A stretch of DNA of 64,000 nucleotides from Flavobacteriales bacterium (GCA_947460825.1 CANHHA010000001.1:149572-213571), one strand, 5' to 3'. Numbered from the stretch's first letter, positions 46,501 to 56,751 are shown. The notes: generated by a model from the sequence alone, not told the origin. A program made the numbers and translations.

Positions 46501-49431
46501 CTACTCTTTTATCACTTTATACACCCCTTGCTGGCCGTTAACGCTAATTCGCAATGAATAAACACCTGCACTCAAGGCTTGGGTATTTAGGGTTGTTTTA
46601 CCCAATCCCTTACCGTTTTGCACCAAGCGACCGCGCGCATCAAGCAATTCAAACTGAAAGGCATTCGCGATATCAATCGTTAAGGTGCCTTGCATTGGAT
46701 TTGGGTACACTGAGGCATTAATCGTCGATTCCCCTACTCCAGCACCGCACTGATTCACAATAATGTTTGCTGAAACCACCGTTTCACACGTCCCGTCAGA
46801 AACAACACAACTGTATTGCGATGTGGCACCGGGCGTTACCGTAATACTTGCCGTATTTCCCAAGACAGATGGCCCATCATACCACGTGTAGGTGTTTCCT
46901 CCGCCCGCGGTAATTGTTGCTGTTTCTCCAACACAAATGGTTGTTCCTGGTGTAATGGTGGCTATAAGTTCGGTTGAACCTGAAATCGCTCGCGTATAGG
47001 TTTGTACACAGCCGCTTCCCGAGGTCCGAATACGAGCCACATAGGTTCCTGCTGGAAGATTACCAAAGGTTGGCGAGGCCTGATAGTTGACTCCATCAAG
47101 ACTATATTCATAGGTTGGTGGAACTCCACCCGTAGGGCTTGTAAATACAATGGTCCCGTTGTTTTGTCCGCAGGTACTATTTGTTTTTGTGCAGGTTGCT
47201 GCAGGTTTGGCATTAACGACTATCGGTAAATAAATTCCCGCAGTTCGACAAGAACCATCAGCAAATAAATAGATGCGTCGATTAGCCACTTGATTAAACG
47301 TAAAGGTATTTGCTGCGGTATTGTGGGTAGAAATAACGGTAGTAAAGGGATCGTCGGTAATGTACCATAAATAGCTATTGGTATTGGTAGATCCCGAACC
47401 ATTCACTGTAATTTGTCCTCCGGTACAGATTGCGGATTCAGAAAATGTAAAATTGGCAACAGGATTTGGTCCATTCGAGGTAAGCACATCCATCCAAAGG
47501 CTAGTCATGATGGTTGGATTAATATCCGTTGTTGGATGCCACGTTCCCGTGGTATTAGTCAAGCCCCCGTAATAACATTTTAAGGTACTTAAGCCACTGG
47601 CATTGGTTCCATTTCGCTGATTTATGTCAACACACATGAACGTTACCGTGTCTTGCGGAGAGCCATAAAACAACTCAAAAGTCACCCAGAAGTTTCCAGT
47701 TACGGTAGGTGGATTGGTGAAATCAAATTCGTTGTAAAACCCTGCGTCCATATCAGCAATCAGTAAGGTATCTGTAACTAATACCGTCCCAGGATTTCCG
47801 GCATTGTCTTGCTGAACACGGATTTTCACGAGGCCATTTCCAGAGGAATTCACGGCCTTAATGATTGGCATGCGAAGCCTTCTCACTTGTGTTGAAGCTG
47901 GCGCCGTATATCGGTCCGCATATTGATGAATCAACGAGGTATTTGTTGAAGAAAAGCGGCCAGAACCCGGAAGGAAACCCCAACCGGTAGACCAATTGTA
48001 ATACGCGTAGTCTTCTGTAATTGGATTATAATTTCTAAGGGTATCACACGCTGTGCCCGGCGCAGCTCCAACTACCTGCACATGGGCGGTTTTCGTCTCG
48101 GTATCAGACCCGAACGCATTGGTAGCGGTAAGCGAAACCGTGTAGGTTCCCACCGCATTAAATACGGCACTTGGGTTTTGGTTATTGCTGTTCGCAGCAC
48201 CCCCTCCAAAATTCCACGTCCATGAGGTTGGAACATTCGTTGACGCATCAAAAAAGTTAACGGAGCCTCCCACAGGAATAATAATTGGATTTGAAATATC
48301 TGCTGTAAAATCAGCCACCGGAGGTGTATTGGTAGGGTCACAACCCGGAGAAAGCAACAAGGAAGCGCGGGCACCAGTGAGGGTATTGAGCATGTAATTT
48401 GCTTGCGCCTGTGAAAACATTACCGTGCAATTGCTGTAATCCATATAGTTCTCGTATTGCGTTTGCGTAGAACCACAAGTCATTTGATTTCCAGAACATG
48501 ATCCGGAGTAATTAAACGAGGGACCGATGGTGTTTGGTGTATCGTTAAAACCGTCATCTAAGGCACAGCTACCCGAACCACCCCACGTATGATCAAGTCC
48601 CAAATAATGTCCGATTTCATGCGTAAGCACATTGTCGTTATTCATTCCAATGTTATAATCTAAAACAATTCCATCAATGGAAGCACCTGGCAACATGTTA
48701 TTGGTTGGACGATAGGCATAGCCCGCCGTTCCGGAATTCGCACCATTGGAAATATCGCATATCCAAACATTCAGGTACTTATTTCTATCCCAAATCTGAG
48801 AACCTCCCGTAGCAGAAGCTTTCATCTTATTCTCTTCTCCGCCGTTATGATTGTAATAATCTTCATTGGTCGAGACACGAATAACCCCTTGCTCCGCTAG
48901 GGGAACGCCTGCGGCATCCTTGGTGGCTAAACAGAAATTGATATTCACATCGGCAGGAACAAAACCAAAATTTGTTCGTGCGTTCGCTGCATCTTGATTC
49001 ATGAGTTGAAAATCCTCTTGGATGTCATTGAATACTTGCATAATGAGTGCATTCGACACATTCTCTGCCGGATTATTTGGATTATGTACCACATGAAAAA
49101 TAACCGAAATGGTATTAATCCCAGGTGTTTTCTCAGGTTTGTAAGGTTTAGTTTTTGCGGCTTCTTCTAAGTACGATTGATTGAACTCTGCCCATTTCCC
49201 GATTTCCTCGTAATATTTCTTAGTCAATTCATGCGAGGCACAGGAATGCTGGTTCAATCCATGATTTCTTGGAGCTAGGGGCTTGTCAATGTTTGGTGTA
49301 ATTGCCGTTATGCTGATTGATTTTTTGGTACTGTTTGGCAAAGAATTGACGGGGCCAGGTTGTATGTTTTGCGCATTGATTCCGATAGAAGTTAGGGCAA
49401 AAAATAAGGCAGAAAGGTATATTTTTCTCAT
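46501..49431 (-). CDS. T9SS-secreted M43 (pappalysin-like) metalloprotease
   Basis: 976 aa. Signal peptide IYLSALFFALTSIGINAQ; propeptide to about 100. The M43 catalytic domain has the zinc motif VLTHEIGHYLGLDHTWG (HExxHxxGxxH, about residue 270) and a downstream NYMDYSNCTVMFSQ Met-turn. It is followed by a PKD domain (PTSWTWNFGGG), beta-sandwich regions, Ig-like repeats (ATCTKTNSTCGQNNGTI) and a type A T9SS sorting domain (VYPNPMQGTLTI ... AGVYSLRI). It is exported by the T9SS and probably degrades extracellular protein. Monocistronic. Confidence 0.9.
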   Translation of the reverse strand: MRKIYLSALFFALTSIGINAQNIQPGPVNSLPNSTKKSISITAITPNIDKPLAPRNHGLNQHSCASHELTKKYYEEIGKWAEFNQSYLEEAAKTKPYKPEKTPGINTISVIFHVVHNPNNPAENVSNALIMQVFNDIQEDFQLMNQDAANARTNFGFVPADVNINFCLATKDAAGVPLAEQGVIRVSTNEDYYNHNGGEENKMKASATGGSQIWDRNKYLNVWICDISNGANSGTAGYAYRPTNNMLPGASIDGIVLDYNIGMNNDNVLTHEIGHYLGLDHTWGGSGSCALDDGFNDTPNTIGPSFNYSGSCSGNQMTCGSTQTQYENYMDYSNCTVMFSQAQANYMLNTLTGARASLLLSPGCDPTNTPPVADFTADISNPIIIPVGGSVNFFDASTNVPTSWTWNFGGGAANSNNQNPSAVFNAVGTYTVSLTATNAFGSDTETKTAHVQVVGAAPGTACDTLRNYNPITEDYAYYNWSTGWGFLPGSGRFSSTNTSLIHQYADRYTAPASTQVRRLRMPIIKAVNSSGNGLVKIRVQQDNAGNPGTVLVTDTLLIADMDAGFYNEFDFTNPPTVTGNFWVTFELFYGSPQDTVTFMCVDINQRNGTNASGLSTLKCYYGGLTNTTGTWHPTTDINPTIMTSLWMDVLTSNGPNPVANFTFSESAICTGGQITVNGSGSTNTNSYLWYITDDPFTTVISTHNTAANTFTFNQVANRRIYLFADGSCRTAGIYLPIVVNAKPAATCTKTNSTCGQNNGTIVFTSPTGGVPPTYEYSLDGVNYQASPTFGNLPAGTYVARIRTSGSGCVQTYTRAISGSTELIATITPGTTICVGETATITAGGGNTYTWYDGPSVLGNTASITVTPGATSQYSCVVSDGTCETVVSANIIVNQCGAGVGESTINASVYPNPMQGTLTIDIANAFQFELLDARGRLVQNGKGLGKTTLNTQALSAGVYSLRISVNGQQGVYKVIKE

Positions 49432-49492
49432 GGTAGAAGGTGTTTTAGTTCCGTGAATTTACAAAATAAAACAGGTAAAAAATAGATTCAAC

Positions 49493-49500
49493 TAATTTTG
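49493..49500 (+). promoter_or_regulatory. Candidate -7 box of the malic enzyme gene
   Basis: TAATTTTG fits TAnnTTTG, 20 bases before the ATG at 49521. No clear -33 element. Confidence 0.4.
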
Positions 49501-49520
49501 TTTTGTTATAACTTAGCCAA

Positions 49521-51122
49521 ATGAAAGACAACATTGAATGGATCAGAAATAACAAGACGAATAAGTCCACTGCATTTTCAAGCGAAGAGAAGAAAGCGTT
49601 AAACTTGGAAGGACTTCTTCCGTACAAGCAAACCACACAAGAACTTCAAGAACAGCGTGTGATCCAAAATCTTGAACGAAAACCGAACGATATTGAACGA
49701 TACTTGTATTTATCGGCCTTACAAGCTCGAAATGAACGCCTTTTTTATCGTGTAGTCATCAATAATATTGAACGGCTACTCCCAATTATTTATACCCCTA
49801 CAGTTGGAGAAGCATGTAAAGCGTTTTCTCATGTTTACACCGAAGCTAAAGGATTTTATATTACCCCGGAAGATAAGGGCAACATCTTTAATATACTGGG
49901 TAATTGGCCAGAGGAAGCAATAAAAGTAATTGTTGTAACGGATGGTGAGCGAATTCTAGGCTTAGGGGACCTTGGAGCCAATGGCATGGGGATTCCAATT
50001 GGGAAACTCATTCTGTATGCCGCTTGTGGAGGAATACATCCATCTGCGTGCCTACCGGTAATGATTGATGTAGGCACAAATAATGAAGAATTGCGTAACG
50101 ACCCCCTCTACTTAGGGCTTCCTAAATCACGCCTTGGAGGTCAAGAATACCTTGACTTTATGGATGAATTCATGGAGGCAGTTACCAAAAGATTCCCGGG
50201 AGTTTTAGTACAATTTGAAGATTTCTTGACGCCCAATGCGTTCGCATTGCTGGATCGTTATCAATTTAAGTATCGGTGTTTTAATGATGACATTCAAGGA
50301 ACAGCTGCAGTTGCCTTAGCTGGCCTCATGTGTTCAACCCGAATTACAGAAATTCCTCTTCAAGAAAACCGGTTTCTTTTCCTAGGTGGTGGCTCTGCGG
50401 CAACTGGAATTGCCGATTTGTTAGTTAAAGGACTTATGCTAAATGGCTTAACGGAGGAACAGGCCTATAATCAAATCGCCATGTGCGATATTCATGGACT
50501 CATTGTCAGCGAACGAACGGACTTACAAGCCCATAACCTACCCTATGCTAAGAACCAATCGGGATTGAGTTTTTTAGAAACAATCCAGCAATTTAAACCA
50601 ACGGCCTTGATCGGTGCAACCGGCGCAGGCGGTGCGTTTACCAAAGAAATCATTGAAGCCATGTCATCCATCAATAATTGTCCGGTGATATTTGCCCTAT
50701 CAAACCCGACATCTAAAGCTGAATGTACTGCCGAGCAAGCGTACACGTGGAGTAAAGGAAAAGCTATTTTTGTAAGTGGTAGTCCGTTTTCGAATGTGAC
50801 GTTTGAGGGAAAAACCTTTGATCCGGGGCAAGGAAACAACGCCTACATTTTTCCAGGATTAGGGCTGGGTATTGTAGCGGCTCAGATTGAACATGTAAAT
50901 GATGAACTATTAATTACTGCCGCGCATGCACTTGCTCAATTGGTAGAGGTAGAAGATTTAGCCAAGGGCTCACTTTACCCGCCAATCCATGAAATACGTG
51001 AAGTATCTATTGAAATCGCCAAAGCGGTAATGAAAAATGCAATAGGCCAAGGTCTTACAGGAATTAAAGAAACCGAAATCGAAGGACTAATCAAGCAAGA
51101 GCTTTACGATCCGACGTACTAG
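49521..51122 (+). CDS. maeA: NAD-type malic enzyme
   Basis: 533 aa. The tyrosine-containing YTPTVGEAC, the dinucleotide and malate segment VVTDGERILGLGDLGANGMG, the metal ligands in VQFEDFLTPNAF and FNDDIQGTA, and the second Rossmann motif FLGGGSAATGIADL are all present. Oxidative decarboxylation of malate to pyruvate; length and motifs fit the SfcA/MaeA group. No phosphotransacetylase domain is fused. Its stop overlaps a convergent SDR gene by 4 bp. Confidence 0.95.
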   Translation: MKDNIEWIRNNKTNKSTAFSSEEKKALNLEGLLPYKQTTQELQEQRVIQNLERKPNDIERYLYLSALQARNERLFYRVVINNIERLLPIIYTPTVGEACKAFSHVYTEAKGFYITPEDKGNIFNILGNWPEEAIKVIVVTDGERILGLGDLGANGMGIPIGKLILYAACGGIHPSACLPVMIDVGTNNEELRNDPLYLGLPKSRLGGQEYLDFMDEFMEAVTKRFPGVLVQFEDFLTPNAFALLDRYQFKYRCFNDDIQGTAAVALAGLMCSTRITEIPLQENRFLFLGGGSAATGIADLLVKGLMLNGLTEEQAYNQIAMCDIHGLIVSERTDLQAHNLPYAKNQSGLSFLETIQQFKPTALIGATGAGGAFTKEIIEAMSSINNCPVIFALSNPTSKAECTAEQAYTWSKGKAIFVSGSPFSNVTFEGKTFDPGQGNNAYIFPGLGLGIVAAQIEHVNDELLITAAHALAQLVEVEDLAKGSLYPPIHEIREVSIEIAKAVMKNAIGQGLTGIKETEIEGLIKQELYDPTY

Positions 51123-51784
51123 ACTTTCAAGTTCCCCATCCCGCCATCTACGGCTAACACTTGTCCTGTAATCCAAGCACTTTCTTCACCGAGCAGAAAG
51201 GTTATTGCGTTGGCCAAATCAGTCGTATTCCCCAATCGTTTTAGTGGGTGCCGTTGTGCTCCTGCCTCAATTTTCTCTGGTGTGTTTGTCAGTTTTTCTG
51301 CCATCGGAGTTTGGGTAAGCGACGGTGCAACCACATTCACGCGAATTTTTGGTGCCCATTCCGCAGCCAAAGACCTTGCGAATCCCTCAACAGCTGCTTT
51401 TACAGAAGCGACTGAGGCATGAAATGGCATTCCTGTAGTTGCAGCAACACTGGAAATCAGGACAACACTTGATCCCTCATTTAAATTCGACTGATACGTT
51501 TTCAACACATTCACTGCTCCTAATACATGAATATTAAAATCCGACTGGAAATCTTCTAATTTCAGGGACCGAAACGGTTTCAAGTTGATTGATCCGGGAA
51601 AGTATACGATGCCATCAAAGCGGTCATCAATAGCAGGTAAAGCGCTCAAATAGTCTGTCAGTTCATAATCCGAAAAGGATTCAACTCTAGAAAGTTGAGT
51701 AACCTCATACCCCTTGTCGAGTAAGGTAGATTTTGTCGTTTGAGCGATCGCCGATGAAGCACCGACCAGTAAGAAATGTTTCAT
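51119..51784 (-). CDS. Short-chain dehydrogenase/reductase
   Basis: 221 aa. The coenzyme loop is degenerate (LLVGASSAIAQT), and the active-site run is SVVLISSVAATTG followed by FHASVASVKAAVEG, where the usual Tyr-x3-Lys is H/S-x-x-x-K: Lys is kept but the catalytic Tyr appears replaced (ASVASVK). It ends with TGQVLAVDGGMG as in FabG-like SDRs. Activity is therefore uncertain. 33 bp downstream of the efflux pump operon. Confidence 0.75.
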   Translation of the reverse strand: MKHFLLVGASSAIAQTTKSTLLDKGYEVTQLSRVESFSDYELTDYLSALPAIDDRFDGIVYFPGSINLKPFRSLKLEDFQSDFNIHVLGAVNVLKTYQSNLNEGSSVVLISSVAATTGMPFHASVASVKAAVEGFARSLAAEWAPKIRVNVVAPSLTQTPMAEKLTNTPEKIEAGAQRHPLKRLGNTTDLANAITFLLGEESAWITGQVLAVDGGMGNLKV

Positions 51785-51817
51785 GCAGAATAAACACCAA
51801 AGGCATTTAGATGTTCA

Positions 51818-53395
51818 CTAATGACCATCAGAGACCACAACTTTTTCTTTCTTTTTATAACGAATGAGATATACGACTGGAAAGATGATAAGCACCATCA
51901 ATCCCACCATAAAAAAACCATGATCATAACTCACCAAGGCCTGTTGTTTAAATAGCATGCCTTCCAGCGATTGATTCGCCAAGGCCTCCGCTTGGTCCAT
52001 AGAAAAGCCGCGCGCTAAAAAATTCTGCTTGATCATTGAAATACGCTCTGCGGTTTGTTGGGAATAATCCGTTACATACCCGAGCATTGAACCTCGGACC
52101 TGTGCGTTTTTTTGCGTTAAAAAAAGATTAATCAAGGCAATTCCCACCGCACCCCCTAATTGTCGAACTGCATTTGAAAGACCAACGGCCTGACCAATAT
52201 CTCTAGGATTTAACCCAGCCACAGACAGCGTAATGATTGGAGACATCATGCAAGCCATTCCGATGCCGCGCAGCACAAATGGAAAGTAAAAATCCCCTTG
52301 CGATGACGTTGGCGAAGAAAAGGACAACATCATTAAAAACACAACGGTTAGTCCTGCGCCGGTCCAAATAATTGTTTTTGGATTCACCCCATTACCTAAC
52401 ATTTTACCCACTATGGGCATAGTAATCGCAGAAAACAATGCCCCCGGAATCATAAACATACCGGTTTGAGTTGCGGTCCAACCCAGTGAAATTTGAACGA
52501 ATAAGGGAAAAATAAACACGGAACCAAAGAGAATCAAGCCCAATAGAAAATTCAAGACACTTCCCAATACCAGGTTATAATTTTTATAGAGCCTCAAATT
52601 TACTGCCGCATAGTCAATACTCAACGAACGCTTAACCAAGAGCACAAATCCCAAAATGGCAAGAAAGATAAAGAACACGATTTCCGAACTATCAAACCAA
52701 TCCTTCGAATTTCCTTCTTCTAAAACGAATTGTAAACTACCTACCCCAAGAACTAAAAACAAAATTCCCCAGTAATCGATGCGCTTGGGTTTAACTGCAG
52801 AAGGATCATTGGTAACGAATGAATACGAAAGAAAAGCCGCGATAATTCCGATCGGTACATTCACAAAGAAAATCCAGTGCCAACTGAAATTGTCCGTGAT
52901 TAATCCACCAATGGTGGGTCCAAACGTAGGTCCCATGATGATTCCCATTCCAAAAATCGCATTCGCCATTCCTATTTTTTCTGGAGGAAAGGCTCCCATG
53001 ATAATGGTTTGTGCATTGGAAAGCAATCCTCCTCCACCTAATCCTTGAATAAATCGCCAAAACACCAAGGTCCATAAGCTGGTTGACATACCACACATGA
53101 GGGACGAAAAAGTGAAGATGATAACGGACGTGGTGAAATATGCTTTTCTTCCAAAGTAGTTGGAAAGCATCCCTGTCAGTGGGATAATAATCACATTAGA
53201 AATGCCATATGCCGTAACCACCCAAGCAATTTCTGTGGTGGTTGCTCCAATGCTACCCGAAATTTCTCGCAGCGACACATTCACTACGGTTGCATCAATT
53301 AATTCAAGTAAGGCACACGTGATCGCGGTAAGTACCAAAATCACACGGGCAGCTCCTTGCGGATAGCTTAAGGCAGGGGCAGTCAGTTGACTCAT
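51818..53395 (-). CDS. emrB: DHA2-family MFS drug exporter, EmrB type
   Basis: 525 aa with 14 membrane segments. LLELIDATVVNVSLREISGS is the DHA2 TM1 motif (D-x-T-I/V-V-N-V-A/S), with WVVTAYGISNVIIIPLTGML, FGRKAYF and GPTFGPTIGGLITDNFSWHW (motif C). It forms a tripartite pump with the EmrA- and TolC-like proteins of the same operon. One base separates it from emrA. Confidence 0.93.
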   Translation of the reverse strand: MSQLTAPALSYPQGAARVILVLTAITCALLELIDATVVNVSLREISGSIGATTTEIAWVVTAYGISNVIIIPLTGMLSNYFGRKAYFTTSVIIFTFSSLMCGMSTSLWTLVFWRFIQGLGGGGLLSNAQTIIMGAFPPEKIGMANAIFGMGIIMGPTFGPTIGGLITDNFSWHWIFFVNVPIGIIAAFLSYSFVTNDPSAVKPKRIDYWGILFLVLGVGSLQFVLEEGNSKDWFDSSEIVFFIFLAILGFVLLVKRSLSIDYAAVNLRLYKNYNLVLGSVLNFLLGLILFGSVFIFPLFVQISLGWTATQTGMFMIPGALFSAITMPIVGKMLGNGVNPKTIIWTGAGLTVVFLMMLSFSSPTSSQGDFYFPFVLRGIGMACMMSPIITLSVAGLNPRDIGQAVGLSNAVRQLGGAVGIALINLFLTQKNAQVRGSMLGYVTDYSQQTAERISMIKQNFLARGFSMDQAEALANQSLEGMLFKQQALVSYDHGFFMVGLMVLIIFPVVYLIRYKKKEKVVVSDGH

Positions 53396-53396
53396 C

Positions 53397-54482
53397 TTAT
53401 TTTACCGAAACAGAAACAAATGCACTTAAACCAGGCAACAACAAGGCACGTTGCTCAGCTGTCAATCCAATTAGTTTAATTTTCACAGGCACGCGTTGAA
53501 CGATTTTCACAAAATTACCAGTTGAGTTATCAGGAGGTAATAAGGAGAACTTTGCACCCGTTGCTCCGATATAAGAATCCACCTTACCGGTTATGCTCAA
53601 CGAAGGATACGCATCAAGTTTAACTGCTACGGATTGATTCATTTTAATATGTTCAATTTGTGTTTCTTTGAAATTTGCAGTAACCCACAAGGTGGTATTA
53701 TCAATGGCGGAACAAACCGGTGTACCAACCGTAACAAACTGACCTTGATCAACGCTACGCTTGGAGACAAGACCATCACATGGTGCCTTAACAATGGTAT
53801 ACCCCAATTGTGTTTTAGCCAACGACAACTCCGCACTGCGTTGCTTCACCAAGGCCTCCGCTAATGCAATCATAGATTTTTGTCCTGTAGCCTGGGATTT
53901 CACCCCTGCACTTTGGGCAGATGAAGCCTTATATTGGTTTGTAGCTGCTTTAAATTGTGCTTCGGCCACGGCTAATTCAGCTTCGATGGCATCAAGTTCT
54001 GCTTTGGTGGCTGCCTTTGACGCATACATGTTTTTGATTCGTTTGTAATCCTCCTTGATTTTATTCATTCGAGTTTTCGCTACATCAATATTTTGAGCTG
54101 TCGTTTCGCTAGAAAGAAATGCGGCAGAGGCATTCAAATCGCCCGCATCCGCGTTATTCTTCACGGCGACTAAATTAGCCTTCGCATTTTCCAAGGCTGC
54201 ATCGGCTTGAAGCACACGCGCTTGAAACTCATCGTCATTAATGATTAATAAGGTATCCCCTTTCTTCACCATGGTATTATCGGTAAACCGAACTTCCTTC
54301 ACATAACCCGACACGCTGGTACGAATCGGAATGATATCGGCATCAATCTGTGCATTATCCGTGGTTTCAAATCCTTTAGAACGGATGTAAAAAAATACGC
54401 CGACAATCAAGGCCAATCCAAGTATGCTACCGATAATTAAAAGTCGTTTCCGTTTTCCTGTTTTTTTCGTTGAATCTTCCAT
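53397..54482 (-). CDS. emrA: HlyD/EmrA-type membrane fusion protein
   Basis: 361 aa. One N-terminal membrane helix (RLLIIGSILGLALIVGVFFY), a biotinyl-lipoyl domain (TSVGYVKEV-like TSVSGYVKEVRF, KKGDTLLIIND), a ~100-residue coiled-coil hairpin rich in Ala/Lys/Glu (about 95-210), then the returning lipoyl half (KAPCDGLVSKRSVDQGQFVT) and beta-barrel. It bridges EmrB and the outer-membrane channel. Confidence 0.93.
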   Translation of the reverse strand: MEDSTKKTGKRKRLLIIGSILGLALIVGVFFYIRSKGFETTDNAQIDADIIPIRTSVSGYVKEVRFTDNTMVKKGDTLLIINDDEFQARVLQADAALENAKANLVAVKNNADAGDLNASAAFLSSETTAQNIDVAKTRMNKIKEDYKRIKNMYASKAATKAELDAIEAELAVAEAQFKAATNQYKASSAQSAGVKSQATGQKSMIALAEALVKQRSAELSLAKTQLGYTIVKAPCDGLVSKRSVDQGQFVTVGTPVCSAIDNTTLWVTANFKETQIEHIKMNQSVAVKLDAYPSLSITGKVDSYIGATGAKFSLLPPDNSTGNFVKIVQRVPVKIKLIGLTAEQRALLLPGLSAFVSVSVK

Positions 54483-54483
54483 T

Positions 54484-55746
54484 TTAAAAATTTATTAATC
54501 CCATTGTTATATTATAATTCGACCACGCACTGATTCTTTTAATTTCATGAACTTTTGCATTCAAGCGTGCAGCCATTTCATCATTTAATTGGATTAGATA
54601 AACTGTTGCAGTGATTTTTCCATTGGCCAATTGGGCCGCGGATACCGCAGATATTTCTCCTTTTTTAGCCATTATCAATGCATCTAATTTCATCAATTGA
54701 TCTAAGGCGCTGAGCTGGGAAGAATAGGTCGATAGTGTAATCTCGATGTTCTTATTAAGCTGATCACGCTGGATTTCTAACATCTTCTTATTTAAATCAA
54801 AGGATCGCTGTTCCCGTCCTAAGCCATAAAGGGTTGAGATATTCCAACGTAGTGAAACATTACCCGAGCCAAAAAATCGAAGCTCTTGGTTAATGAAATT
54901 TGGTCCGGGTCGACCATAATTACCTACTGCACCCACATACAATTTAGGAAGCGCCACATTCGTCGCAAGCTTGTAACGCTCGTCCAATAAAGATTCTTGC
55001 ATTAACAAAAGCTTGGTTTCCGGACGCATAATACTCATAACGATTGAAGACCCACCCGCAGGAATTAAACTCAAGGTAGTTTTGGGGGTAATTTCTTTTC
55101 CTGTCATTAAGGTTAAGGAAGCGCAAAGACCGTTCAAATTCTCGGTGGCTTCAATGAGGTTTTGTTGTGTTTTCAATAATTCGACTTCAATCTCATCCAA
55201 ATTTGTTTGTAACATTAATCCATTCGAAACTGCCGCGGCAACGCTGGTAGAACGTTGCATTAAATTATCCTTGAACAACTCAAGCATTGAAATATTCTCT
55301 TTAGCCAACAACATGGCCATGTAGATTTGATTTACGCGGTCAGCTGTCTTGTATAATTCTACGGTGTTTTTCTGAATTTCAATCTCCGTGGAAAGCGCTT
55401 CTAGGCGTTGTTGTCTTTTTCCGATTCCACCATCAAATACAAGTTGCTCCATCGACAAGGACCCTAAATACGCATCATGCGGGAAGTTTGTAGTGAATCC
55501 CGGGATATTAAACTGAACCACCTCTGACTGATAGGTAGCCGACGCATTCAGATTTAGTTTAGGTAACCATGCTTCGCGAATGGCCGATACCTTAATTGCT
55601 TGCTGCGTCTTGTATAATTCCGACTGCTTGTAGATAGGGAAATTTCGTTTAGTCCATTGAATGCATGAATCCAACGAAATAGATGTTTCTTGAGCGAAAT
55701 AAAAATTTAAACTAAAAAACAAAAACAAATAAGTTAAAAACTTCAT
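54484..55746 (-). CDS. TolC-like outer-membrane efflux protein
   Basis: 420 aa. Signal peptide LTYLFLFFSLNFYFAQ, then SLDSCIQWTKRNFPIYKQSE and two repeats of long helices with beta-barrel strands (LNASATYQSEV, VSLRWNISTLYGLG). It is the outer-membrane channel of the pump. It directly abuts the TetR gene upstream and emrA downstream. Confidence 0.9.
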   Translation of the reverse strand: MKFLTYLFLFFSLNFYFAQETSISLDSCIQWTKRNFPIYKQSELYKTQQAIKVSAIREAWLPKLNLNASATYQSEVVQFNIPGFTTNFPHDAYLGSLSMEQLVFDGGIGKRQQRLEALSTEIEIQKNTVELYKTADRVNQIYMAMLLAKENISMLELFKDNLMQRSTSVAAAVSNGLMLQTNLDEIEVELLKTQQNLIEATENLNGLCASLTLMTGKEITPKTTLSLIPAGGSSIVMSIMRPETKLLLMQESLLDERYKLATNVALPKLYVGAVGNYGRPGPNFINQELRFFGSGNVSLRWNISTLYGLGREQRSFDLNKKMLEIQRDQLNKNIEITLSTYSSQLSALDQLMKLDALIMAKKGEISAVSAAQLANGKITATVYLIQLNDEMAARLNAKVHEIKRISAWSNYNITMGLINF

Positions 55747-56358
55747 TTACAAGGGTTTAATTTTGTGATTAATAAACTCGTGAATGGAAGTTCGAAAGTA
55801 AATCTCCTGTTCGACTCCCCACATTGTATCGTTTTTAGCGGCCACCACCTTAAAAATCGGACGAGCCACAAATGGATAGGTGCACAAGGATACAAGATTA
55901 ACAAAAAACAACATCGCGTTGATAAACTGAATTTCTCCACGTTGGATTCCTTGATTAATCACTGCGATCAACGATGGATTTTCTTTAATGTGACTATTTA
56001 CTTTTTCCTCAAATAAGGCTTGGTTTAGACTTACCTCTTTTATGAGAAAGATTGCCATTTGAGGATATTCTGTAAGAAAATCAATAAACCGGTCTGCATA
56101 GGAATGAATACGGTCAATTATCGGTAGGGAATCATCCTGCAACACTTCCATATTCTGAAAATACCGAGAAAGCGCATTTTCGAATACCCGATCAAACAAC
56201 CGTTCTTTATTCCGAAAATAGTAGTGCAAGAGGGCTTTATTGATTCCTGCGCGGTCCGCAATTTGCTGCATTCTAGCGCCATACAAGCCGAATTCCATAA
56301 ACACGACTTTAGCCGCATCCAAGATAACTTCTTCAGTTTTGGAATCTTTTAACTTCAT
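55747..56358 (-). CDS. TetR-family repressor of the efflux operon
   Basis: 203 aa. The HTH is RMQQIADRAGINKALLHYYF then RNKERLF, preceded by EEVILDAAKVVFMEFGLYGA. The C-terminal ligand domain is helical. It is the first gene of the tetR-tolC-emrA-emrB operon and probably autoregulates it. Just upstream, GGTTTAACCAAATGGTTAAC contains a TTAACCA/TGGTTAA dyad that could be its operator. Confidence 0.9.
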   Translation of the reverse strand: MKLKDSKTEEVILDAAKVVFMEFGLYGARMQQIADRAGINKALLHYYFRNKERLFDRVFENALSRYFQNMEVLQDDSLPIIDRIHSYADRFIDFLTEYPQMAIFLIKEVSLNQALFEEKVNSHIKENPSLIAVINQGIQRGEIQFINAMLFFVNLVSLCTYPFVARPIFKVVAAKNDTMWGVEQEIYFRTSIHEFINHKIKPL

Positions 56359-56360
56359 GG

Positions 56361-56378
56361 TTTAACCAAATGGTTAAC
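56361..56378. promoter_or_regulatory. Candidate TetR operator
   Basis: TTAACCA-AA-TGGTTAA is a perfect 7-2-7 inverted repeat just upstream of the tetR-family start codon at 56358. Position and symmetry suit an autoregulatory site. Confidence 0.55.
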
Positions 56379-56396
56379 AAAAGTAAAAAAATAATC

Positions 56397-56751
56397 GCAG
56401 ACTTCGATACGTAAGCCACGGCTTACTACTCAGCCTGCTTAATTACACCGTGGACTGAGTGGTCCGCCCTGGCGGAATGTATCGAAGGCCACATCACCAT
56501 AACCGCAGGCTTCGATACACTGCGTTACTCAGCCTGCTGAAGACCCGTGGACTGAGTGGTCCGCTGTGGCGGATTGTATCGAAGGCCACATCAAAATAAT
56601 CGCAGACTTCGATACGTAAGCCACGGCTTACTACTCAGCCTGCTTTTACCTCCCGTGGACTGAGTGGTCCGCCCTGGCGGAGTGTATCGAAGGCCACATC
56701 ATCATAATCGCAGGCTTCGATACATATGCCACGGCATACTACTCAGCCTGC
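56397..56751. repeat. Palindromic repeat array, left block (A1-B1-A2-B2-A3-B3-A4)
   Basis: Seven hairpin units alternate between two types. Type A starts GCAGGC (or GCAGAC), has TTCGATAC, an inner stem, ACTCAG, and closes with GCCTGC. Type B starts GTGG, has ACTGAGTG, an inner stem, TATCGAAGG, and closes with CCAC. B is thus the reverse-complement orientation of the same TTCGATA/ACTCAG core. Unit positions: A 56397-56438, 56505-56537, 56602-56643, 56710-56751; B 56450-56492, 56547-56589, 56655-56697. A-to-A spacing is 97-108 bp. Inner stems differ but stay paired (GTAAGCC-AC-GGCTTAC, TATGCC-AC-GGCATA, TCCGCC-CT-GGCGGA, TCCGC-TGTG-GCGGA). A2 lacks a long inner stem. The 450-bp gap holds nothing else. 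Confidence 0.9.
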
